Shown here: positions 1 through 11,527 of the stretch, piece by piece
How the letters are laid out: the number at the start of each line of letters is the position of its first letter
How positions within the stretch are numbered: position 1 is the first letter of the stretch
From: Rhyacichthys aspro
Taxonomy: Eukaryota > Chordata > Actinopteri > Gobiiformes > Rhyacichthyidae
Assembly (NCBI GenBank): GCA_036850595.1
Contig: CM072160.1
Coordinates: 15,851,906 to 15,915,905 of the forward strand
Length of the DNA stretch: 64,000 bases
Direction: 5' to 3'
Notes under the pieces: generated by a model
What the model was told of the DNA's origin: nothing
What the model saw: the letters and a program-made list of their open reading frames with translations, nothing else
Databases searched by the model: none
Program-made: the position numbers and the translations under genes

Positions 1-30
1 TTAAGCTAAGCTCTTACTTTTGGGACTCAC

Positions 31-196
31 CCATAACTTGAACTCGACAAATGGCACAAGTATCACATTCAACGTCCCAACTCCACATAGCTACAGCATT
101 CCACTTTTTTAGTGAAAACATCTTGTCTCCGCCTGACTTTGAGCCTGAAGAAGTGTTGTGAGAGAGGACTAGCCCCGGCTCGTCACCGTCATCCAT
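31..196 (-). CDS. rnf7: RNF7 (RBX2) exon 1, partial gene
   Basis: RING-box protein 2 is the RING-H2 subunit of cullin-RING ubiquitin ligases, chiefly with CUL5, where it recruits the E2. Only coding exon 1 is present; the rest lies beyond the left edge. The ATG is at 196 (minus strand) and 55 codons are seen. The N-terminus is acidic and followed by a Ser/Gly stretch. It then has the family signature KMFSLKKWNAVAMWSW (residues about 25-40) and the first zinc ligands, Cys47 and Cys50, in CAIC, with Cys44 just before. The exon ends after residue 55 plus one base, at a good donor (g|gtgagt, positions 31/30). That matches the exon boundary expected from human RNF7, where the next codon is Asp. 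RBX1 is excluded because the SGSKSGGDK linker is RNF7-like. The gene is divergent to the TMEM255 gene. Confidence 0.93.
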
Positions 197-1667
197 CTCT
201 GCAGCACGGTAAATATAAGCCAGCGCTAGCTAGGCAAGCTAAGCTAAGCTAAACAAAATGGACCCTGCTGCTGCACGGCTAGCCTTCAATCTGTTCCGCG
301 GCGAAAGAGGGCAGTGTTTTCAAGGTTTTGCATTAGTATTCCTCTTCCTACTACAATGACTCCAGTAATGCAGCAGGTGTCAAAGCATATCTGTTATAGT
401 TAGAGTACAATACAGTTTTTGAAACAGCATAGAACTTGGAAATACAAGTGTTAATGAGCTCTAGTAATAACATTACAAAATAAAAAAATAAAAAATTGTC
501 ACACCTTTGCTGATGGTAAATGGCCTTTGTTTTACATAACACTGTATGAGGTATGCAGCTGACCCTTGGATTGCACCTGAACTTCTGGGACTCATCCTGG
601 AATAAAAAAGCAGGTGGCAGATATACCCCTTTTCTTTTGTCATATCTATTCTCATTCACCCACACCCACATCCCCATCTCCTACATGCTACATCTAAAAC
701 CTTCTGTTAATCCTGAGTCATAAATGAAAACATTGAGGGACAGACTGTTTCACGTTTACATCTCAAAGTGATGAGGAATAGAAAAATAACTAGGGTGACT
801 GTCCAGACTTTTACAGTTACTAGTGTTTATTTGATTATATTCCAGTAGTCGCATCTGTGGGAGCATGTTATCTGTTACTTATTAGGTTAAGGCTCTTGTA
901 TGTATTTATTCCAAATCCAAACACAATTTAGTGTCTAGATTGTGTGCCAGTAGAAAGGAAATAAGGATAGGCTATTGGCACTGTAGTTGAGATGAAATGT
1001 TTCATGAATGGAGTCATTGTGACAGAATGCATACTATTACATAATATTAATAACTGCATTCACTGATGCATACAAGGCAGTTTTTCAAATAATTTCTGAA
1101 CGTTCAAAGGAAATATTATAAAACATAATAAATTTCTATAATTATAAAATAATTATGATTGGATATTATGTTATGACCTCATGTAAAACTTGGCTCATGA
1201 TCCAAAAGCTGGGTGCTTGGTAGAGCAAACTCCTCTCATCCTAATATCAACGACTCTGTCTGTCTGTCTGATATTTAACAGTGATGCTCTTAATGTTTAT
1301 AATGTAATAATTCTTCAGAAACTACCCAGCTGCTTGTGGAGACTTGAATAATGCCTACTGTTTGGTTAAAAAAGACAAATTCACTTTCAGGAAAATCACT
1401 GCAGGTTTAGTTCACACAAGATGCAATCTGCTTATTAGCTGCTGTCTAAGTTTCACTACCTGAAGCTATTTTAAACATCGGTGAACTGACATATTTCCCA
1501 GGGTCCTTGAAGGCAGCAGAGGCTGGGTCGCAGCGCATTTTACTGAAGACACACTCCTGCAGTTCCCTAAGGGTCGGCTCTCTCTTCACGTGACAGGGGC
1601 TTTGTGACCCAGTACCTACACTTTGTGAAGCCAGAGGAACGTTGTGCATCAAAGGAGTGGATGTATG
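197..1667. other. Divergent intergenic region rnf7 / tmem255b-like
   Basis: About 1.5 kb lies between the rnf7 start codon and the first proposed codon of the TMEM255 gene. The rnf7-proximal part (197-330) is the likely promoter and 5' UTR. It has a run of GCTAGC/GCTAA words (221-254) and a GC-richer patch near 290-315. From about 700 to 1200 it is AT-rich and shows no convincing exon. I see no TATA box that I would defend. Confidence 0.5.
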
Positions 1668-4600
1668 ATGATCTCAGCAACAGGGAGCCGAGAAAAACAG
1701 ATGCCAAGAAGCCGAGCAACAGGTAATGAGAGAGAGAAGAGATGACACTAATTCTGTCAACCCATAATTAACAGATTAACAATAAGTACTGGACTTGTTT
1801 TCATCTTAAATTGTGCTTTTAGTATGACATTACCAACATAAATATTCAAAAGAAAATGACTGCTGGAAAAATTGTTCTGGTAGAAACCTTGTTAATGATT
1901 GAGTATTGTTTTAGATGTGGATTCTGAGGTAAAATTAAGCCTACACAAGAATAAATTATTCTATGTATATTCAGCTAGAAGGTCAGCATCAGAAATGTAT
2001 TTGTTAGAGTAAATTAGGTTTTTGTAACTATACTAATATTAAAACATACAAAAGTAGAAAGAGATGAAAAGCTATGCTGCGGTTTTAATCAAATTTAAAG
2101 TTATGGCTGTCAGTGTTTGTCAGTGCCATGTTGTTTATCATAAAATTAATACATGTGGTCTATAAAAATCTAGCTTGTACTTAAGTTCTTATTCGGCTGA
2201 GCATTGTGATTTACTCACACTTACTAACTTTTTGGGTGTTAAGTACAGTTGACAACAGGTGCAACTGAAAGCCTAGGACATAAATGCTGTAAATCTTTAT
2301 TTATGGTTCTAAGAGTACTTATAGAAAGCAGGCATGACATTTAAATTAAACAAGAACTACACAAAGTTTCTGTTAAATTTAATTTAACAAATTAAGTTAG
2401 GCCAAATTAAATCCAGATTGTTGATAATTAAATAAGTATGGAGTTAGGTAGCTCCCAAAAAGTGTCTGAGCTCAAAGGAATGGAGTTTGTTTTTGTTGTT
2501 CTGTGCCATGGAAAAGCATCTGGTGATTTTTTTTTTCTTTTGTGGGTGACAGAGCTGATGGTGAGACTTAGGCGAGCGCTGTGGTTGGTACTGAGCATGC
2601 TCAGTCTGTCCCTGCTGCTTGTGGTACTGGGAATCTACACAACCACTAGAACAGAGAGCGTGAGTGTCTCCGGCTACACTTCTGGGATCATTGTAAGTGC
2701 TTCTGTTTGTTTAGTAATAAATTCTTGTCTTGAAAGACAGAGTGCAGCGAGACAAAAGATGAAAAAGCAGTATGGGTGATTTTGTGCAAGCAGTTATCAG
2801 GAACAATACATTTGATTTTACATACCAAAACATTTAAATGTGTACTTGATGTATGCCATATGATAATGATTACGAAACTAAAGCTGAAAGTCTTTAGTCT
2901 TGCTGCCACAGCCAACCGCTTTGCCTCATTTCTTTTGTTCTCCAATTCTATTTATACCAGAGATGCAACATTTAAGGAGGTTGTAAAATTGAGAAATGAT
3001 GGGTCAGTGCTCCAGTCAGACATCACCATGAATGTGCCTGATATCTGGCTTTTCCTCAGATTGGAAAACCTTTCAGCCTTCTGGAGTCTATTTACTCCAT
3101 ATCCACCGTAACAAGCACTAAATAACTCCAGTAACTCTCTGTAGCAAATACATGTTGTTGTACAAGTGTTAATGTTTCCTTGCCTGACATAATTGAACTC
3201 ATTACTTTCCTTGGAGAGGATCCAATCATAGTGTGTCACATCTCTACTGTGATCTTATATTTTCATCTCTACAGCTCACCCTTGGATCATTCCTGGGACT
3301 TCTGGGACTTGGACTGGAAGAGAACCGCAGGCAGCTGGTATGTCCCTCTTCTTTTCACGTATCTCTTCATCTGACACACAGAAACACACCTACATGTCCC
3401 ATTATATATTTTCCTCATGTTTTCTCTGTGCACACCCAATCCTTACCGTCCAGTCCTCAAAAGGAAGTGCACTTTGGCCACAAGCTCTGGTTTATTAACT
3501 GCTTTATGTGTTTCATAGATGTGGCTCTGGGGACTTTTGAATTATATCAGTGAAAAGTATAGCCTTTTCCTTTTTATCTTTGCCTTGAATCATTCATGAT
3601 CATTTCCCAGGGCTTTGTGGTAAAGTCTCCATTTTAAGTTGTAAGAAAGTTGTAAATACTTTACAAAGGACTGAAGAATGTGAGAGCAGAATGGAAAATA
3701 CTATGAGGTAGTAAAGGCTTAAAGTTACATGAAGATCTATGTTACAATATATAAAAATATATCTAACATATCATAGAAACATACATATACTATTCATATT
3801 ACAAACAATTCCTTAGTTATATTTGTTGTTGTCATTGTGCCAGACACCAGCAAGTATTAGAATACAAAAGACATAGGCAGATCAACAGCTTATGTTTAAA
3901 GAGAAAAAAAGTGAACTAGTTATTGATATTTTTACATTTTTACATTGTAAGTTACATCATCATAACAATCAAGAATATATTGCATATTGTATGTTTTTGT
4001 ATTATTTTGTGAAGCCCTTAACCACAGCATTCATAGATGGCTGTGGTTGTCATGTTGTTGTATTTGACTCAGCATGCTATAAAAACAGTATTAAGAGTAC
4101 TAAACTTATCATATGGTTAACATATTTTCACATGGCCATGCTCGAGTGGTAAAGCCCATTTGGACCTGCCTAATTTTATTTAAACAGTTGGCCTGTCTCT
4201 TCTTTATAAAATCTGTCAGCAGCTGTAGCCACTGCTGAGGTCATGCTGGGAACAGTTCCTATTTTTATGACCTCTGACCTTTCTACATTCAGCCATCACC
4301 TCTGACGGTATCTAGTTCTTTTACCTCAAAAATAGACGTGGAAAAGGACATGGTCGGTTCTGTATATAATGATCTGAAATGTACATTTTCCTTTCCCTGT
4401 ATATACACCAATGTGCATCATCATGTTATAACATACTGTACATTCACACATAATATCAGGACATTTGGCGTTCGTGTTCTGGATTAGGTGCTTTTATCCA
4501 TTTCACCTGAGAGATAAAATCATGTCAGAGGAGACATTAAAATGATGAGTGATGTTTTTAGTGGAATGCATATTTTACTTTTTCCGACTATCCTTGGTGC

Positions 4601-7600
4601 TGTCCTGAAATGTACTAAGCGGCGCGGAGCATGGATGAAGTGGATGTGTGTTCAGGGACAACAATTAATGAGGACTGAGCAGGAAATGTCCATTGTTTTT
4701 ACAGTATTGTCACATCTATTATATGGAGTTTCTTTCTTTTTTGCCTGTTCTTTTTTAGTTGACGGCTGCCATAATATTCCTCAGCTTTGGAATCATCACT
4801 TCTTTTCTGTGCCTGGTGATCGATGGAGCCTCTATTGTCCTAAACATGGTGAGTAACCTGAATGTGTACATTGTAAACTTACACGGTATTAAACAAAACA
4901 GTACGTCAAAAACTCATAGAAAACAGTGTTGCTGATCTACTTTTAAGGCTCCTGGCTGTGCTGACTCCATGTTGTTGTCTGGACAATGTGGATCCATAAC
5001 AAAGTTCCCACAACATCCAGTTTTGTAAGATGTTGCTGTGAAAATGTTATGAATTACAAGCTGTGAAAGTGTTCAGTGTGAAAGGCTCCCTCCCTGCAGA
5101 AGTCTTGAATTAAGTCCAGCTTGTTTTGGCTTCATACTTCCACACATCTGATGACCTGGATGACTGAGGATCTTCAGTTACTTTATGTCATTGGTGTAGG
5201 TTTATTTTAGAGTGTTAAGCCTCCCTAGATAATCATTCAGTCGGTCAAAACAACAAAACTGCATTTGTTAAAGAAGTAATGGAAATTCATTTTCATCTGC
5301 TTTATCAATGAAAGAATATTGTATCTGTTAAGAGCACGACTTAAGCTGTTTCACAGGATGTATTAGAATTAAAAAGCACTATAAAGGACATTATACAGAT
5401 TATATAAGTGAAGCACAAAGCTACACCTTGGTAAGACCAGCTAAAATAAAAGGTTAATAAATATAATGAACAAAACCTAAACTCTTCCAGGAACTACATG
5501 GGAAAACATCCAAAGACACAGTTTTTTAAAGTGAAACCTGTTTCACAGATCATAAGAACCATAAACTATAAGTTTATTTTGGAAAAGCTGTCTTCACTTG
5601 ATCATAAACCGAAGCCAATCTAAACACATTTGTCTGGGTAATATTGTTTTTTACTTACTTGTCTTCCACTGTATATGTGTGTGTGTATTTTTTTTTGTGT
5701 GACCCTATGAATTTTGTCCTCTGCCAGGACATGCGTCCGCTCAGAGCAAGGAGGTGTCAATTCTACAACAGTGGAAATGGCTACATCTATGAGAACTTTT
5801 ACACCTCGGTCAGTGCTTTTGTATCGATACATGAGTGGAGATCACTGTGGTCAGTTGGTAATTTGACTTGTCTCTTTTTTAGGTTTCATGTTGGAATCTG
5901 GAAGAAACATGTAACCTAACTGTTCGAAGTGGGACCTGCTACTGCTGTGATCTATACAACTGTGCCAAGTAAGACTAGTGCAACTGTTGTCATGTCATGG
6001 CTTTTACATTTACCTTTGGTTTGTTGATTTTAGTGGGGGATACCTCAACAACTACTATGAGTTTGTTGGAGTCCAAAGCTGCCACGAAGTTCTCATTTTG
6101 TACTTTCTCATCTGGAGTCTCACTGGTCTTAACCTTGTGGTGTTCTTCATCGGCATCCTGACCACTGCAGTGCTGGGCAGCATTAAGAACATGGTAAGAG
6201 ACAAAAAGGCGAGAACAGTGAGCCAGAAGGAAAATCTAACACCTATACTCTCTTTCTAAAAAATTGAGTGTCAGATGAAATGCGTACAATAGGGACAATA
6301 AATCAAAGGTAAAGTTTCAACTTTGCTTGAAAGAAAGGAAGTGCAATCAGGCTGTAACAAGGAAATGTAAGATGGCATGTCACAATCAATCCTCTGTAAT
6401 TCAGATCACCTGCCTTATAAACCTGCTAGAAGCATATAAGTAGCTAATGCTACTGCTGCTGCAGAAGAGCTCAAATAATGTCCATAATGACTCTGCTGCT
6501 GCTAAAGACACTAATAATCACCAGAGAAAGGAGCCATATTACCTCTTTGATGTGTTGTCTTGTAAAATGTCTGGAAATTAAAAAATAGGAACATTTCTAA
6601 TTTAATTTATGTAAATTAGCCACGCGCTTCTTTAACAAGACTTTGTGTGTTGTTAGATCTGACCTATCAAAACAGAAAAGGCTAAAACTAAAAGGACCTG
6701 ATCTAAACTGCTTTATTTTTACTGTGAGGGTAATACCATACTGCAGAAGCAGAAAAAGATATTAAATGTTTAAATACAAAATCGTAAATTGTCTGAAAAA
6801 TGGCTTATGGCAGTGATGAGGTTTGGATGTCAATTGCCTGTTCTGTCTCTTCCTGAGGGAACAACTATACTATGGCTAGGTTCCTAGAGAGTAACGAGGG
6901 CCCAATCATAAAACACATCCATCTTGTCCTCATCTGTCCAAAAGCCTGTTGTAATGTTGCCACAGCATGTTCCAGTTGGACCTTTCTGATTCCTTGACTC
7001 CTGTTTATTCACAATGAATGGTTAGAAGCAAAATTCAAGCTCAAAATCACACAAATATCATTTTCAGTATTTTGGCTTTAAATCATTTTAAAATGACGTC
7101 TGCTTCAGGTCCAGATAGTTAATGTTCTGTAAAAAGGAAATGTATTTTGCAGAAAAGCCAAACATAAAGAATCACAAATGCATTAAAAGCTCAGAGTGAA
7201 ATAAGAAACGATGAACATTTAATCCTCTCTATCCTCCTACTTTGTGATATATTGTAAAAATACATTCTCTACATCTTTTACATTCATTGGTCAAAGATGT
7301 TAGAGAAGATATAGATATAGAGTACACCATAAAAATAATAAAAGTTCATCTGAAGTATTATTTTTGTAGCTAAGCTTAATCTGACAGTGAGCGTTGTTTC
7401 TCCTGTTCCCACTTAGCCAGGATTCAAGCTATTTTTCCACCGCGACACGGGATACAAACTGATCAGTTTTCAGTCTTAGAATATGATTGGCCTGTTGGTC
7501 ATATATCTGCGGTTTTCAGTTCCCACTTTGTTCACACTTAATAAGCAGATATCAGATGGAGGCGTTGGCTTTTCGGCTTCGCACCAAGACAAGAGTCAAG

Positions 7601-10600
7601 TCTGTGGTCAGTATTCTCTCCAGCAAAAATAAATCCTTGTTCTGGATGTGTTAAAAGGACAAAAACAACCTCGAAATGCTCTCTCTGTCCATTTGATTGT
7701 GTTTTTTACCATTATTTTTTAAAACAATGGTAACAATAAAGATCTTCATTGATATTTGTCTCCAGCAATCCTGCTTAATAAAAACCAAAGATCTAGAGGC
7801 CCATAGACTCAAAGCAGACGGAGATAAAGCTGATGTGCCCTGAGTGACCTCAGACGCTGCAGAAATATTGCCAACAGATCGGCTTCTCTCCTTTCAACAT
7901 TATACACTCCCTGCTGCCACAGCTTCCATAATTCAGTCTTATTGAGTAATAGTGCACTGATTGGAGATAATCAGTATAATCTCCTGCTGGTTTCGGGAGT
8001 CAACTCCTGAAGCTCATGGTCATATAACATCAGCTTCTGCTCTAAGATTTCAGGACTTGATATTTATTTGATTGCACAGTAAATGTATATAGATATTATT
8101 TAAAGCAACACTACGTAACTTTTTAGGTTGTATATCCATTTAAGACAAAGACAAATCATCTTCTTGGAAGTATAAGGTCCTATCTGAGTTCGGAACAGTC
8201 CTGAGATGTTGGAGTCTAAAGGTGTGGTTTTAAAAGCGTATCATTTAATAAGATGGGTAAAATAAGTAGTTCAGACTTAAAAATACCTTATTAAGCTTCT
8301 CTCTTTTTCTCTTTAGTGAGTCTAATGCCTTTTTAGTGATTTTAAAGGTCAAAGCTGCAAAAGGGAAGGTATTGTGAGGTCACAAAGTCTGTTCATGTTT
8401 GAGCTCACTTCCCCAATATAAAAAGTGTGTGGGTGGAACAGTCTTTGCAGTGGGCCAATCACAACAATGGTCCTACAAAGAGTGTTGTGAATAATGAGGC
8501 AATGAGAAGGATTTGTGGACAAGCACTAAACCCGACTTATAAACTAATCTGATAATTTCTGTTCATTAAGGATAAACTTTGAACCATTAGGAGCCACATA
8601 AAACACAAATTTACTGGATGAAAATGTTTAATCACACCTTAAACAGAACATTAAATCTCTTGTGATGCTTTTTGCCTGTTGTAATGTTAAAAAGAACAGG
8701 ATGCAAATCAATATGAAGCAGTCTAGACACATTTCAACTCCATTTGTGCGTATTAGGCGTATAAAAAACAATAACATTTAGCTTTCTTAGAGATGTTTTA
8801 TGAGTCCCGTGTGTGTGCTTTTTTAATATCCGAGTGGTGAGTTATCATCTGGAAATGCTCCATCCATACATTACATAATTGCATCATGTAATTACATGAT
8901 TAGTTTTGCAGATGTCAGAGGGTTTTTTTTTTCTCCTTCGGCCCAGTTTATTACGTACAACACAGCAAATCAGCAAATTGTGATAGCAGTTTGTAAAATT
9001 TATAGATTTTTAGCCCGCAGCGGTCCTGGACATAACCTCAATTGCACTGCAGACAGGACCACCCAAAAACAGACCACAACAACACAGCACCAGGATTCAT
9101 CAAAGCTTATAAGGGCAATAATGTATGCTACATCACCGAACTGGCCAGATTGTTAAAGAACTGAACGAGGAGCAAGTGTGCATACAGCAGCTGAACCAGA
9201 AAGGCGTTGAGGAGGATAACAACGTTCACATGGAGCTTCGTTTTGAGGCTTTAGCAAAAGACAATACTCTGATGTAAGGCATCTGCAGTTAGATTACATA
9301 CAGATTAAAACATTTGTAAAAGATTTAACGTCACACAATTACCAGCTGGTTTGACACATCACTCATTGTCCCGAACATTTCTTCTTCATTAATGTCTGCA
9401 CGAAGACTCCCTTCACCTCATTGAAATAATCAGAGTTTGAAATGTCCTTCGCAATACATTCAAGATGTGGCGTGTTACAAAGATATCCTCAGAATCTAGA
9501 TCTTTTGAAGCATTGAGTTTTACCAAAACATGATGTTACAGAGCTATTGGAGCAGAGAATAAATGATTCTATCAAAACATTCACATCAAGATCCTACTGA
9601 TGCGTTTGGGATGGCTTGTGCACACTACTCCCCCTGCTGTTCATTGGGCATTGACAACATTTTAATAGTTGTAATAATGGTTGGTAACTGTGCTGGATAA
9701 TAACAAAGTATAATTATTGAAAGATTAACAATCACAATATCCTTAATGCCTGAAGACAAACTGTGATTCAACCAAAAGTAAAAAAGACTGGCACCAATGT
9801 GACCAATGGAAGACAGTCCAGAGCATTGCGTTTTTATGTATGTTAGAAATAAATTCGAAATGTTGAAAATAGATGTTGCATGTTTTCCTGTTAATGTGTA
9901 GCCCTAATTTGCACATGTAGCTTAAGAACACATTTGTTTTTTGTAATATTGTTTTGTTTTATTGTTTCTCAAATTATATTAATCAATTTCTTTAATCTGT
10001 AGATATGGCTTTTTAAAGTTCGTCTCTTCAAAGCTCCACTACTTGATTTTATGTTTGCTGTACCTGTCTCAGATTCCACTCAATCCCTGAAAATACACTT
10101 TATTCAGCAGCTATTAACCTTCCTGGGACGTCATATGACAAACCAGCGCTCCATTGTCGAGCGTATGTTGTGGGTTTTCTGTTCCTGAATTCAGGTTCTC
10201 ATAAATTAAAATCCTCTGTAATAAACAGTAGATGGCATCATAAAGCCTGTTTTTCCCACACATGATTGCTTTTACAATATCCTATTTGGGGTTTCAACAG
10301 AAGAGAGAAAAAAATCAGGAACAATCTGTGTAAAAGTTAAGAAATTACAACTGTTTCTGACAATAATTCATTCACATTTTAACTCTTAGCTCTTTAACAA
10401 CGTTGCTTTAAATCCATGATCAGTCTAATAATCCCTCCATTCTCATTTTCAGCCCTGTGTTAAATAAAACACTTCCTCTTAATGGCATTTGAGATTGTGT
10501 TTTAATGTAAATACACAAACATGACGTTCATATGCGTGTTAGAGTAAAGACGAGTAAAACGCCCGGAGCCACCCACTGTGCTGTCACGCCTGTATCTCTT

Positions 10601-11527
10601 TAACTCTTATTTAAAGTGTCTTTGTGTTTCAGGGGAGTCACAGCCCTCTGTCCGAGCCCACCGTGAGCGCCGTGTCCTCTCCCACTGCTCCCTTGTTGAT
10701 AGATGCCACCGCACACACAGCGCACCAGCTCCACCCAGTTAGTGTCAAGTACAGCACACGCTCTCCATGTTAAAGCATGTATTTAGCTCATGTCCTCCAC
10801 CCATCAACGGTACAGTGTCATGTTGTATATGTTAGCTGATGGAAGCTTATTATTGTTCCGTATTTATATTACACACAGACTTTGAAAACATCCTAAATAC
10901 TAACATCATGTGAGTGGAGTCGCTGTTTCGTTAACTGCTTTTACTGGTTTAGGTGAAGTGTATGTAGATGCTGGATCAAATATGGCTGCTACTGGTGTGG
11001 TACTAATATAAGGTTCTAGACATAGTTTCATCCTTCATCCACACATGCATACTTGATTACTCTCTTTTTAATTAAAAGGTGGTTATTGTAAAAAGTGAAG
11101 AAAGTACAATTCTGGCACTGCCTAAATTCATAAAACAATCACCTTTTCCATAAAGAGCCTTGCACATATGCGCTAAATTCATTTGTTTGATTTGCCTCAT
11201 AAAAAGCCACATGTTTACTATCAGGAATGTGGCGTTTCACAATGCAGTAAACTCTGATAAGCGCTGATTGAAAATTACAGCTACAGAAGCCTGGAACGCC
11301 AGTGTTGCTAGGAGTGAAGGCGAAAAGTGTTGTTTAGTTGTCCTGTCTACAATCAGCGCTAACTTCTACTAACTGCCTTTTGTCTTTTTACCCAGGGTGC
11401 ATCTGTGTATTTTCCTTCACCATCATCACCATCAGCAGAGGCCAGTGTCTCCCAGAGTTTTCCAGCGTCGTCTCTTCGCATTAACTCCACGCCGCCCCCC
11501 TTCGCCCCGCTGTCCTACAGAACATAA
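1668..11527 (+). CDS. tmem255b: TMEM255B-like four-pass membrane protein
   Basis: Predicted membrane protein of the TMEM255 (FAM70) family; its molecular function is not known. Nine coding exons close in phase to 303 aa: 1668-1722, 2553-2692, 3275-3337, 4759-4848, 5728-5808, 5883-5968, 6034-6193, 10633-10737 and 11396-11527. TM1 is about residues 27-47, followed by the family motif YTTTRTESVSVSGY. TM2 is about 62-80 and ends in EENRRQL. TM3 is about 88-108. TM4 is about 193-217. The loop between TM3 and TM4 is cysteine-rich (CYCCDLYNC, 162-170) and has an N-glycosylation sequon at Asn154. The CQFYNSGNGYIY loop resembles human TMEM255B more than TMEM255A. The C-terminal tail is Ser/Pro-rich and ends with PPPFAP where mammalian paralogues have PPPY. 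Exon 1 is least certain: it is chosen because it is in frame and has a donor (ag|gtaatg). Another start would be Met21. The 4.4-kb seventh intron could hide a further tail exon. Confidence 0.85.
6194..10632 (+). other. Intron 7 of tmem255b-like gene
   Basis: This is the longest intron of the gene (4.4 kb), between phase-0 exons. I saw no ORF that resembles the family. Near 8103 there is a sequence close to the end of a common teleost repeat (AAAGCAACACTACGTAACTT), but I could not find its matching inverted end. The rest is AT-rich unique-looking DNA. Confidence 0.45.

Noticed and set aside
1668..11527. Assignment of the membrane protein to TMEM255A
   Set aside because: The TM3-TM4 loop (CQFYNSGNGYIY, TVRSGTCYCCDLY) is much closer to TMEM255B. 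TMEM255A has a longer, different loop.
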